A stretch of DNA of 64,000 nt, taken from positions 1-64,000 of the forward strand of contig NZ_JADZAT010000014.1 in NCBI RefSeq assembly GCF_020852455.1. Direction: 5' to 3'. Under the pieces are notes generated by a model, which saw nothing but the letters and a program-made list of their open reading frames with translations, did no database searches and was not told the DNA's origin. The position numbers and the translations under genes were made by a program. Below, in pieces: positions 52,579-60,802 of this stretch. Positions within the stretch are counted from its first letter, which is position 1, and each line of letters begins with the position of its first letter. The stretch is from Novosphingobium sp. (lineage in GTDB: Bacteria; Pseudomonadota; Alphaproteobacteria; Sphingomonadales; Sphingomonadaceae).

Positions 52579-54839
52579 GCAGGATTGGCCGGGCGCCGCT
52601 CGGCCGATGCCGCATCGGCCTCTTCGCTGCCGCTTGGTTGCGGATTGGGCCGCCGGTAGGGCGGCGGAGGCCGCCACCAGCCATGCTCACCTTGGCTGGC
52701 GGCCACGCTGGTGACCTTCGCTTTGGCAAGGTCAATGGTTAGCCCGCCGGTGCGATCGAGCATCCGCCGGTCGGCCTTGAACCAGCGTGGCTGGCATGGC
52801 CGGGGCAGGTATCGCGCGGCAATGACCACGTCGACCCGGTCACAGGCGGCAGCTAGCGCGCGGGCATCGATGTAATCGCTGCCCCGCGCCATGAGCAGTT
52901 GCCAATCGCGCCCGCCGCGCCGCAATCTGAGCGTGCAGTAGCCCTTGTTGCAGCGCGCACCGGGCCAATCGTCGAGCAAACGGGTGGCGCCGTTCATCCC
53001 GGCGGTTTCGAGCAGATTATCGCGGGTGTAATCGCTGCGGCTCTCGCGCAGGACCAGCAACTCTTCTCCTGCCTCGCCGGTGATCCCGACATGGCGGCCG
53101 TCACCCGAGATCAGCAGGTCCGGCTCACGTACCTGGGTGACCAGCACGCTCGCTACCAGGACCGGTGCCAGCCCCAGCAGTCTTACCCGCCCGTGCCAAA
53201 GCGCCAGCCACAGCCCGCCCAGGACGAACAGCGCGAAAGTACCACGCCCCATCCCCGGCATCATTGTCACTGCACCGGGCATCGCTGCGGTCCAGTGCGC
53301 CAAGGCGAGGAGCAGCTCTAGCGACTTGCCCGCCAACCACCAGAACGGCGCCCCTGCCCCGACCGCATCGAACAGCAAAGCCAGAGCTATCAAGGGCATC
53401 GAGGCCAGCGTGGTCAGCGGGATCGCCACCACATTTGCCAAGGCCCCGTAAAGCCCGGAGCGATGGAAATGGAACAGCCCGATCGGCATCAACGCCAGCT
53501 CGATTACCACTCCGGTCAGCAGCAACGAGCCAAAGCCGCGCAACCCGCGCGCCCACCATGGCTCCTCGTGCGGCGCCAGCCAGCCCCGCAGCCGCTCCGA
53601 ACCATGCAGTGCCACAATCGCGATCACGGCGGCAAAGCTCATCTGGAAACTCGGTCCCATCAAGGCCTCGGGCCAGATCAGCAGGATCACGAATGCGCCG
53701 ACCGCGACCATCCGCATCGACAAGGGCTCACGTCCCAGCACCAGCGCCAGCATCACCAGCACAGCGCCGATGCAACTGCGGATCGTCGGCACCTCGGCCC
53801 CGGTCAACAGAGTGTAGCCGATCCCCGCGCTCGCCCCCACCCCTGCCGCCAGGATCGGCAACCGCACGCGCAAGGCCAGCCACGGCAGCAAGGCGAGCAG
53901 TCGCAGTGCCAGGAAATAGGTGGCCGCGATCACGGCACTGACGTGCAGTCCACTGATCGACAGCAGGTGCGTGAGCCCGGCGTCGCGCATCGCGTCTTCG
54001 TCCTCCGGCGCGATCGCTCCGCGATCCCCGCTGGCGAAAGCGGCAGCAAGGGCGCCGGGCGAGCCCTGCAGGTTCATCCTCACATGTTGCGACAGGCTGC
54101 GCTGCAGTCGCAGGAGGGCGCCCTCACGCTCACCTTTGGCCAGCACGATCGGCCGTCCCAGCACTCCGCCGGTCGCCGCAATTCCGGAAAACCAGGCGCT
54201 GCGGGCAAAATCATAGCCTCCCGGCAGCATTGGCGGGGCTGGCGGGACCAGCCTTGCCCGCAACCGCACGGTTGCCCCCTCGCCCAGTGCGGGCAGGTCG
54301 TTGTCCAGATCGAGATTCACCCGGACCACGATGGCTCGTGCGGTCTCTGGCTCACGCGTGGCAAGCCGCAGACGAACACGGTGTTCAGCCGGCTGCTCTT
54401 CACGTTCCAGCACTTTCCCGTCGATCTGCACCACCATCGGACGCGCGATCGGTTCGGTTCCAGCGAGTGTAGATTTCGTCCAGACCAGCCCGCACCCCGC
54501 TGCGACTGCCAGCGGAAGCAGGATGCCGGCCTGGCGCAAATATGGATATCGGCCTTCCCCGGCGAGACCAGCCAGCGAAGCCAATGCCAATCCCAGGCAC
54601 AACGCCATTGCGGCCAGCCACTGCCATTCGTTCGCAAGTGCAAACCACAAGGCAATCCCGCCTGCCAGCGCGACGACCAGCCATGGCCCCCGCTCGAACC
54701 GGGAATTGGCAAGGAATTGCTCGATTTGATCGACACTGCTGGACAAGCGTGGAAGCTTGCGCCAAAGATCATGTTGCATTGCAGCGTCAGCCTGGGAACC
54801 ATCCCCCAATGGCACCACTGGCGTTGCTTCGCTGGTCAT
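52572..54839 (-). CDS. comEC: ComEC/Rec2 family DNA-uptake channel protein
   Basis: 755 residues. ComEC is the inner-membrane channel for single-stranded DNA in natural transformation. An N-terminal DUF4131-type region with an OB-like soluble part ([22 protein letters not shown]) is followed by the competence domain with many helices, including [22 protein letters not shown] and [20 protein letters not shown]. The C-terminal metallo-beta-lactamase-like domain is present in outline ([26 protein letters not shown]), but the HxHxDH metal motif is missing. Ends in a Pro/Ala-rich tail. Diverges from gltA. Confidence 0.93.
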   Translation of the reverse strand: MTSEATPVVPLGDGSQADAAMQHDLWRKLPRLSSSVDQIEQFLANSRFERGPWLVVALAGGIALWFALANEWQWLAAMALCLGLALASLAGLAGEGRYPYLRQAGILLPLAVAAGCGLVWTKSTLAGTEPIARPMVVQIDGKVLEREEQPAEHRVRLRLATREPETARAIVVRVNLDLDNDLPALGEGATVRLRARLVPPAPPMLPGGYDFARSAWFSGIAATGGVLGRPIVLAKGEREGALLRLQRSLSQHVRMNLQGSPGALAAAFASGDRGAIAPEDEDAMRDAGLTHLLSISGLHVSAVIAATYFLALRLLALLPWLALRVRLPILAAGVGASAGIGYTLLTGAEVPTIRSCIGAVLVMLALVLGREPLSMRMVAVGAFVILLIWPEALMGPSFQMSFAAVIAIVALHGSERLRGWLAPHEEPWWARGLRGFGSLLLTGVVIELALMPIGLFHFHRSGLYGALANVVAIPLTTLASMPLIALALLFDAVGAGAPFWWLAGKSLELLLALAHWTAAMPGAVTMMPGMGRGTFALFVLGGLWLALWHGRVRLLGLAPVLVASVLVTQVREPDLLISGDGRHVGITGEAGEELLVLRESRSDYTRDNLLETAGMNGATRLLDDWPGARCNKGYCTLRLRRGGRDWQLLMARGSDYIDARALAAACDRVDVVIAARYLPRPCQPRWFKADRRMLDRTGGLTIDLAKAKVTSVAASQGEHGWWRPPPPYRRPNPQPSGSEEADAASAERRPANPAQ

Positions 54840-55207
54840 GGCCGCAATGTGGACAGGATCGGATCGACGGGAACAAGGCCAAGCGCTTACCTGGTATTCA
54901 AACCCAGTCGCGCCGCAGCTTCGTTACCGCCTCAATCCGGGCTCTATCGCAGTGCGGCGATGCGCCGGAATGGATCGACAAACGACTGGACAGGATGCAA
55001 TCCCAAGGCCAGTCTGATGCCGAGACTGGAAGCGTGCGGATGGGGCCGCATCCGCTTGGCGCTTGCCCCTAGGGCGGCGCTAACCGGAGCGAACGCTTTC
55101 CATGCCAGGTTTGAATTGCGGCCCCGCCCTGTGCGCGGCGCGATCGTGCGGGGCCAGACCCTGCCGGCGCAGCCCAGCGGTGAAGGCCCGGAAGCGCAAG
55201 GAGTGTA
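54840..55207. other. 368-base intergenic region between comEC and gltA
   Basis: Divergent control region. No frame on either strand looks like a gene and no RNA family is recognised. It must contain the promoters of comEC and gltA. AAGGAG lies directly before the gltA ATG. In related genomes I recall gltX lying between these genes; no remnant of GltX motifs is visible here. Confidence 0.5.
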
Positions 55208-56494
55208 ATGGTGGGCAATCAGGCTAAACTCGTCACCGGCGGCGGCGAATTCGACTATCCGGTGCTGTCGGGCTCGGTCGGTCCGGATGTGATCGATATT
55301 CGCAAGCTCTATGGCCAGACCGGCATGTTCACGTTCGATCCGGGCTTTACCAGCACGGCCAGCTGCGAAAGCGCGCTGACCTATATCGATGGCGATGAAG
55401 GTGTCCTGCTGCACCGCGGCTATCCGATCGGTCAGCTGGCCGAGAATTCCAGTTTCATGGAAACCAGCTACCTGCTGCTCAACGGCGAACTGCCGAGCAA
55501 GGCAGAGCTGTCGCAGTTCGAAACCACGATCATGCGCCACACCATGCTGCACGAACAGCTGGCCACTTTCTACCGCGGGTTCCGCCGCGATGCGCACCCG
55601 ATGGCGATCATGTGCGGCGTGGTCGGCGCGCTGTCGGCATTCTATCACGACAGCACCGACATCTCCGATCCGGAACATCGCAAGATCAGCAGCCACCGCC
55701 TGATCGCCAAGATGCCGACGATTGCGGCCATGGCCTACAAGTATTCGGTCGGCCAGCCCTTCATGTATCCGGACAACAACTTGTCCTACACCGGCAACTT
55801 CCTGCGCATGACCTTCGGTGTCCCGGCCGAGGAATACGAAGTGGTACCGGCGGTCGAAAAGGCGATGGACCGGATCTTCATCCTCCACGCCGATCACGAA
55901 CAGAACGCCTCGACCAGCACGGTTCGTCTGGCCGGCTCGTCGGGCGCGAATCCGTTTGCCTGCATCGCGGCCGGCATCGCCTGCCTGTGGGGTCCGGCGC
56001 ATGGCGGAGCCAACGAAGCCGCGCTCAACATGCTGCACGAGATCGGCACTCCCGATCGCATCCCGCACTATATTGAACGCGCCAAGGACAAGAACGATCC
56101 GTTCCGCCTGATGGGCTTCGGCCACCGCGTCTACAAGAACTACGATCCGCGCGCGACCGTGATGCAGCAGACCGTGCGTGAGGTGTTCGAAGCGCTCAAG
56201 GTTACCGATCCGGTCTTCGAAGTTGCCCTGCGGCTTGAGGAAATGGCGCTCAACGATCCCTATTTCATCGAGAAGAAGCTGTTCCCCAATGTGGACTTCT
56301 ACTCGGGCGTGATCCTTTCCGCGATCGGCTTCCCGACCACCATGTTCACCGTGCTGTTCGCGCTGGCACGCACCGTGGGCTGGGTCGCGCAGTGGAACGA
56401 AATGATCAGCGATCCCAACCAGAAGATCGGACGGCCGCGCCAGCTCTACACCGGCCCGACGCAGCGCGATTACGTGCCGCTCGACAAGCGTTGA
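55208..56494 (+). CDS. gltA: Citrate synthase (hexameric type)
   Basis: First step of the citric acid cycle. 428 residues with catalytic His in [15 protein letters not shown], second His in [14 protein letters not shown] and Asp in [10 protein letters not shown]. The N-terminal Glu/Asp-rich strand region ([22 protein letters not shown]) is that of the NADH-regulated, type II proteobacterial enzyme. AAGGAGTGTA precedes the ATG. It starts after a 368-base gap and is followed by a small membrane protein gene. Confidence 0.98.
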   Translation: MVGNQAKLVTGGGEFDYPVLSGSVGPDVIDIRKLYGQTGMFTFDPGFTSTASCESALTYIDGDEGVLLHRGYPIGQLAENSSFMETSYLLLNGELPSKAELSQFETTIMRHTMLHEQLATFYRGFRRDAHPMAIMCGVVGALSAFYHDSTDISDPEHRKISSHRLIAKMPTIAAMAYKYSVGQPFMYPDNNLSYTGNFLRMTFGVPAEEYEVVPAVEKAMDRIFILHADHEQNASTSTVRLAGSSGANPFACIAAGIACLWGPAHGGANEAALNMLHEIGTPDRIPHYIERAKDKNDPFRLMGFGHRVYKNYDPRATVMQQTVREVFEALKVTDPVFEVALRLEEMALNDPYFIEKKLFPNVDFYSGVILSAIGFPTTMFTVLFALARTVGWVAQWNEMISDPNQKIGRPRQLYTGPTQRDYVPLDKR

Positions 56495-56511
56495 TCCGAA
56501 GGCGATAGTCA

Positions 56512-56532
56512 CCCCTTCAGAACACGAAGGGG
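56512..56532 (+). other. Hairpin covering the Shine-Dalgarno of the next gene
   Basis: CCCCTTC (56512-56518) pairs with GAAGGGG (56526-56532), 7 base pairs with a 7-base loop. The right arm is part of the ribosome binding site (GAAGGGGAG) of the gene starting at 56539. It could be a weak gltA terminator or restrict translation of the small protein. Confidence 0.5.
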
Positions 56533-56538
56533 AGAGCC

Positions 56539-56754
56539 ATGGATACACTCAGGAACCTGCTGCGGTTGGTCTATATGGCCTTGGCCGCGCTGATGGTGTT
56601 TGCCGGGCTATTCTGGGCACTGCAGGGCCTTGGCATCATCATGTGGCCACCGGAAAGCTTCATGCTCGCCGATCGGGCCTGGACCCTCTACGGATTGCTT
56701 TGGGCCAGCGGTTGGGCCGGGCTAATCTGGGTCCTGCGCGGTCGTCGGGGCTGA
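56539..56754 (+). CDS. Small two-helix membrane protein
   Basis: 71 residues with two membrane segments (LVYMALAALMVFAGLFWALQGLGIIMW and WTLYGLLWASGWAGLIWVL) joined by a short loop, and a basic C-terminus. GGGGAG lies upstream of the ATG. No family or function recognised; similar small proteins often follow gltA in this order. Its last 33 bases overlap the convergent kinase-like gene. Confidence 0.75.
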   Translation: MDTLRNLLRLVYMALAALMVFAGLFWALQGLGIIMWPPESFMLADRAWTLYGLLWASGWAGLIWVLRGRRG

Positions 56755-58134
56755 GGCCAGCAGGTCAGCCGGGACGTCCAGGATAAAGCGCGCTCCCTGC
56801 CCGGGGGCGCTTTCAACAGTCAGTTCACCGCCCATTGCGCGCGCAAGCCGCCGCGAGATGTAGAGACCCAGTCCGGAGCCACCGTCTTCGCCGCTGCGGC
56901 CCAGACGTTCGAATTTTTCAAAGACCTTGGCCTGTTGCTCCTGGCTGAGACCCGGGCCCTGATCAGCAACGATCAGGCGTGCCCGTCCGCCCGCATCTTC
57001 CAGTCTGATCCAGATTTGCGAATCGTCGGGTGAATAGCGGATCGCATTGCCCACCAGGTTCAGCAGCACCTGCAACACCCGCCGGAATTCAGCGATAGCA
57101 GGCAAATGCTCTCCCTGCTTGGGCGCATCGATCGTGATGCCGCGTTCCTGCGCGCGCACCGCCAGAATTCCGGCCGCGCGCCGCGCTACGTCGGCCAGAT
57201 CGATCCGATCGGGAGCGGTGTTGAATTCTTCGGATTCGACGACTTCAAGATCAGCCAGGTCTTCGACCAGCGCGAGCAAGTGCTGCCCCGCCGCCGCGAT
57301 ATCGGCAGCATACTGGCTGTACTCTTCTGCAAGGGGACCGGCCATGCGAGTGCGGATTGTCTCCGCATTGGCGATGATCCGGGCGATCGGCTGACGCAGT
57401 ACCGGAGCAACATCGCGACCAACCAGCCCCGGGCCATTCTGCGGCAGGATGACTTCTGCACCGCTGCGCGGCGCTGGCGGTGGCAGCGGTGCATCCGCGC
57501 ACAGGCACAGTTCGAAACCGGAAGGTGCATCACCCGGCACCTCCACCGGCAGCAGCGACGCACGCCAGGCCCGTTCCGACCCAGCGATCCGGATGCCGGC
57601 ACCATCAAGCAGGCGCCAGTGCATCGGTTGCTGGTGCGCGGCGCCTTCCACTTCGACGAAATCGGTCCAGGGCTTGCCCAGCCCAAGCTGCATTGCCTTG
57701 ACCAGATCGGCCAGGTCAGCAGCATCGGAACTAGCACTCAACACGCATTGCTGGCTGTCGAGCCGCGCCGTAAGTTCGGCCAGATCACGGTCAATCGCCG
57801 CGCGATGCGCACTGATTGTTGTCGCATCTTCAGGTGGCAGCGAGCCGATCTGCCAACTGGTAACCCGCAGTGCGCAACTGTGGTCCTCCAGAGGCTCGAC
57901 TTCAATCCAGGCGGTAATCGTATCGCGACCATCGTTCGCCTTGATCGAGCGCGCCAACTTGAGTCCAAATTCCCGGGATTTACCGATCAATTCACGCAAG
58001 GCTGGGATCGCAACATCGCCCGGAATTTCACCGCCACAGGCCAGCTGCAGCCCGGAAAGCGGTTCGCCGGCGCTGGTCAGTCGTCCGGACGAATCGCAGC
58101 GACCCTCGGCCAGGTATGGGCTGATGACGGGCAC
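56722..58134 (-). CDS. PAS-containing histidine kinase homologue without the phospho-accepting His
   Basis: 470 residues, no membrane segment. Two PAS-like regions (about 25-100 and 135-212) precede a HisKA-like helical hairpin (239-300) and an ATP-binding domain with N box (LLNLVGNAIRYSPDDS, N363), G1 (DQGPGLS) and G2 (GGSGLGLYISRRLARAMGG). The H box, normally SHELRTP, reads APVLRQP: Pro244 stands where the His should be. It can probably bind ATP but not autophosphorylate on His, so it may be a phosphatase, a scaffold or an allosteric partner, as with other H-less kinases. It is followed at 5 bases upstream by the DUF2336-type gene on the same strand. Confidence 0.85.
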   Translation of the reverse strand: MPVISPYLAEGRCDSSGRLTSAGEPLSGLQLACGGEIPGDVAIPALRELIGKSREFGLKLARSIKANDGRDTITAWIEVEPLEDHSCALRVTSWQIGSLPPEDATTISAHRAAIDRDLAELTARLDSQQCVLSASSDAADLADLVKAMQLGLGKPWTDFVEVEGAAHQQPMHWRLLDGAGIRIAGSERAWRASLLPVEVPGDAPSGFELCLCADAPLPPPAPRSGAEVILPQNGPGLVGRDVAPVLRQPIARIIANAETIRTRMAGPLAEEYSQYAADIAAAGQHLLALVEDLADLEVVESEEFNTAPDRIDLADVARRAAGILAVRAQERGITIDAPKQGEHLPAIAEFRRVLQVLLNLVGNAIRYSPDDSQIWIRLEDAGGRARLIVADQGPGLSQEQQAKVFEKFERLGRSGEDGGSGLGLYISRRLARAMGGELTVESAPGQGARFILDVPADLLASAPTTAQDPD

Positions 58135-58139
58135 CTGGT

Positions 58140-59114
58140 TCAGCTTCCCGGATAGATCGCCGAGCGCGATAGCAGGGCGGCGGCGTGATCCGAACCGAGT
58201 TGATCAAAGCCCGGTGGCAACGACACTTCGGGATGAAGCGAGACAAACTGCTCTTCGATTGATTGTGGCTTGAGGCCTGCAGCACGCAGCGCCAGCGCAA
58301 GCCGGGCCAACTGTCCCTCGTTGGTTGCGAGCACGGCCATGTCACGATCCTGCCCCGAGGCAAGGGCCAGCGCCGAGAGGAACATGCCCACCCCGGCATG
58401 GGTAACCGACAGCGCGGCAGTAGCACCACCACCCATCCCCGTGACCAGTCGCGAAATCAGCCCCAGGCGGGTCCGGCTTTCGTCATAATTCTGGCGGATG
58501 GTGCGCTCGGCAACGGCCGCGTGCTCGGCCTCTTCAGCACTGGCAAGCCCGCGCAAGGCCAACACGGCGGCGTGCAGCAGGTCACCAGGCAGTTCGCCAA
58601 GCGGAAGCTGCATCCGGCGCTGAGCCTGGGCAAAACGGGCCTGTGAAGCCAACAGCGCCATCGCACTGGCGGCCACCGCCGGATCGCTTGACGCGACCAG
58701 AGCCTGCAGCAAGGGCGAAAGGACCGGATCGAGCGCCAGACGTGCTTCGAGCCGTTCGGTCAGCTGCCATTCCAGCGCAAGGGCATGAGCATGAGCAAGG
58801 AAGCCCGGATGAGCGACCAGAGCATCAACCAGCGCGTGCAGCCTGGCCGGGTCGTGCTCGACCAGGTCCTCCTCACCGCCGGCCCGCGCCTGGGCGTCCA
58901 GCAACTGGCCGGCAACATGGCCCATCATGCCACGAACCCGGGCAATGATATCGTCGCCGAACACCGAATGCTCGTCATTGGCCAGCAAGTGGCGCAGGAT
59001 CGGAGCAATCGTGCCGATCAACGCATCGCCATGCGCCAATTCGTCACGCAGCACCACGGCCACTGCTTCAGCCGAAATTCCCTGGGCAGAAGTATCAATC
59101 ATGCCCTGTGCCAT
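58140..59114 (-). CDS. DUF2336-type helical-repeat protein
   Basis: 324 residues, soluble, alanine/leucine-rich helices throughout (AVVLRDELAHGDALIGTIAPILRHLLAND, ALDPVLSPLLQALVASSDPAVAASAMALLASQ, LSALALASGQDRDMAVLATNE). The pattern of short helix repeats fits DUF2336, an alphaproteobacterial HEAT-like family with no assigned function. A second ATG lies four codons in. It lies between the H-less kinase (5 bases) and the membrane protein gene (12 bases), all on the same strand, so the three are probably one operon. Confidence 0.7.
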   Translation of the reverse strand: MAQGMIDTSAQGISAEAVAVVLRDELAHGDALIGTIAPILRHLLANDEHSVFGDDIIARVRGMMGHVAGQLLDAQARAGGEEDLVEHDPARLHALVDALVAHPGFLAHAHALALEWQLTERLEARLALDPVLSPLLQALVASSDPAVAASAMALLASQARFAQAQRRMQLPLGELPGDLLHAAVLALRGLASAEEAEHAAVAERTIRQNYDESRTRLGLISRLVTGMGGGATAALSVTHAGVGMFLSALALASGQDRDMAVLATNEGQLARLALALRAAGLKPQSIEEQFVSLHPEVSLPPGFDQLGSDHAAALLSRSAIYPGS

Positions 59115-59126
59115 AGCCCTGTCTGG

Positions 59127-60314
59127 TTAAGGTCGCGTTAGCCGATTTTTGCCGCCCAACAGCGCCAGTGCCGCGGCAGCTGCGATGATCGCTCCGCCAT
59201 GGGCAAATTCGCTCGCCAGTCCGGCCAGTGTTGCGCTGCCAGCCACTACCGCCATCAAGGCCCGGTCGGTCAACCAGGCACCCCACCGTCCTGTGGGCAA
59301 TGCCGCAAGGATGCGAAGCAGTGCGAACAGCATGAGTGGCGGGAACAACCGGTGCGGCAAGGCCTGCATGGCATCTCCGCGTGATCCCCAGGCCAGCAGC
59401 AAGACCAGCAGCGCGTCGATCAGCCAGGCGAAGGCGCCCAGCCCATCCATACCCTTGCGGGGGCCGCTTTCATCGCGCTCGATCCTGACCAGCAGAGCGG
59501 CGGATTCGCGCAGCAGCCAGGCAATGGCGCAAAGCCCGAATCCCATGGCGACCCAGCCAAACCACCCGGCACTCACTGCCAGCAGGACAGAGACCAAAGC
59601 CGCAACCAGTATCGCGTTGGCGCCGCTGCCAGCGTGCAGCAATGCGGGGCCTAGCCCACGCACAGCCAGCAAAGCTATCGCGCGCGAGGGGCCAAGCTGT
59701 TGGGTATCGCGGGTCCGTTGGCGGATCCACATTGGTTCGATCGCGTGTGCTTCGGTATCACTGCGGACCAGGGCCCAGAACAGGCCATCCTGCCCCGGAG
59801 CCGGGATCGCACGCTGGCGGACGCCCGCCTGCAGCGCGATTCGCTGCAGCGAGGAAACCGTATCGCAATCAGCCGGAAGGTCAGCCAGACGTTCAACCAG
59901 GCGCCCGGGAAGCCGCATGGCACCTGCCGAGGCATGGTTGAGGTCGATCCGCTCAAATCCTGCGGCCAGCCCTTGCTCGATCGGCTGCACCAGCACCAGC
60001 TGGCCATCTGACAAGAGATCGCAAGCCTCAGCGGTTGAAGCAAACAGGCCATCGGCCAGCACGATGACTTCATCGGTTGCGGTAACCAGGCCGACCAAAG
60101 GCCGTCCGCCGGGAATAACATGGAACTGGGCACCGCCACGTTCGGCAAGGTGCTGCAGTTCGACGATCGGGTTGGATAGCGCCGGGGCGATGCAGACAAT
60201 TCGCTCGCACTGCAACGAAAGCGCCAGCGCCAGTTGCTGGCGCGCGACTGTCAGCCCGCCGATCCGCAGAAACGCGCGTGCGCCGTGCTCGCCATCAGCG
60301 GCAGGTTCAAGCAT
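59127..60314 (-). CDS. Membrane protein with degenerate nucleotidyltransferase-like N-terminal half
   Basis: 395 residues. Residues 1 to about 200 look like a cytosolic alpha/beta domain: RAFLRIGGLTVARQQLALALSLQCERIVCIAPAL and LVTATDEVIVLADGLFAS recall MobA/IspD-type NTP transferases, but the glycine-rich nucleotide loop is absent. From about 215 there are several membrane helices (AILVAALVSVLLAVSAGWFGWVAM, LIDALLVLLLAWG, IIAAAAALALLGG). No CDP-alcohol transferase motif. Function unknown. First gene of the kinase-like operon as transcribed. Confidence 0.7.
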   Translation of the reverse strand: MLEPAADGEHGARAFLRIGGLTVARQQLALALSLQCERIVCIAPALSNPIVELQHLAERGGAQFHVIPGGRPLVGLVTATDEVIVLADGLFASTAEACDLLSDGQLVLVQPIEQGLAAGFERIDLNHASAGAMRLPGRLVERLADLPADCDTVSSLQRIALQAGVRQRAIPAPGQDGLFWALVRSDTEAHAIEPMWIRQRTRDTQQLGPSRAIALLAVRGLGPALLHAGSGANAILVAALVSVLLAVSAGWFGWVAMGFGLCAIAWLLRESAALLVRIERDESGPRKGMDGLGAFAWLIDALLVLLLAWGSRGDAMQALPHRLFPPLMLFALLRILAALPTGRWGAWLTDRALMAVVAGSATLAGLASEFAHGGAIIAAAAALALLGGKNRLTRP

Positions 60315-60430
60315 GGACAGTACGGCGACCCGCAGCGTTTCTCTCCGCGCATTCGGGATAGGGAGAGGCTATTTAGGTTGGTCAGGCCGTGGTGCCAAGC
60401 CGAAGTCGGCTGACAACCAACGGCTATGGT

Positions 60431-60733
60431 TCAAACGGCTGAAAAGTCGTCCAGAAAAGCCTTGATCTTGCGCAGCACGCAGGGATCGCCCGGCGCGCCA
60501 TCGAGCGCTTCCTCGGCCAGTTCGATCAGCGGTTCGGCGTGAAAGCTGGCCGCCAGACCCTTGAGCCGCAAAGCCGCCATCTGCCAGTTGGCATCGCAGC
60601 GCGACCGGCCAAGCAAATCCACTTGCCGCGCAACGCTTTCGGCAAAGGCCTGGCGCAGCTCGATAAACAGCGCGCTATCCTCGCCGGCTGCGGCGGCCAG
60701 GGTGGCATCAAGGGCTCCAGCTTCGTAGGCCAT
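60431..60733 (-). CDS. Hpt-like protein without the phospho-accepting His
   Basis: 100 residues from an ATG preceded by GGAGTGAA. All helical, with the late Hpt motif: WQMAALRLKGLAASFHAEPLIELAEEAL. Hpt domains have HxLKG; here Leu55 occupies the His position (A54-L55-R56-L57-K58-G59). It thus keeps the four-helix scaffold that binds receivers or kinases but cannot carry phosphate on that residue. Same strand as, and 117 bases upstream of, the membrane protein gene and the H-less kinase. The Hpt assignment is inferred from that motif and length. Confidence 0.65.
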   Translation of the reverse strand: MAYEAGALDATLAAAAGEDSALFIELRQAFAESVARQVDLLGRSRCDANWQMAALRLKGLAASFHAEPLIELAEEALDGAPGDPCVLRKIKAFLDDFSAV

Positions 60734-60768
60734 TTCACTCCCATGCCATCAACAGGTTAAACCGGGGT

Positions 60769-60777
60769 TTATCCACA
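60769..60777 (+). promoter_or_regulatory. Perfect DnaA box
   Basis: TTATCCACA matches the DnaA consensus exactly. It lies in the 69-base divergent region between the Hpt-like gene and the coiled-coil gene, 26 bases before the latter's ATG. A lone box is not an origin but could link expression to DnaA level. Confidence 0.45.
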
Positions 60778-60802
60778 GCCCAATCATGGTAAACAGATCC
60801 TT

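Noticed and set aside
53463..55208. 581-residue plus-strand frame up to gltA
   Set aside because: Mostly antisense to comEC; His/Gln/Arg-rich composition is typical of a shadow frame. Considered as a source of an upstream gltA gene, but no GltX motif was found.
54944..56548. 534-residue minus-strand frame
   Set aside because: Antisense to gltA; charged low-order composition, no motif.
59149..60465. 438-residue plus-strand frame
   Set aside because: Antisense to the membrane protein of the kinase-like operon; Ser/Arg-rich shadow.
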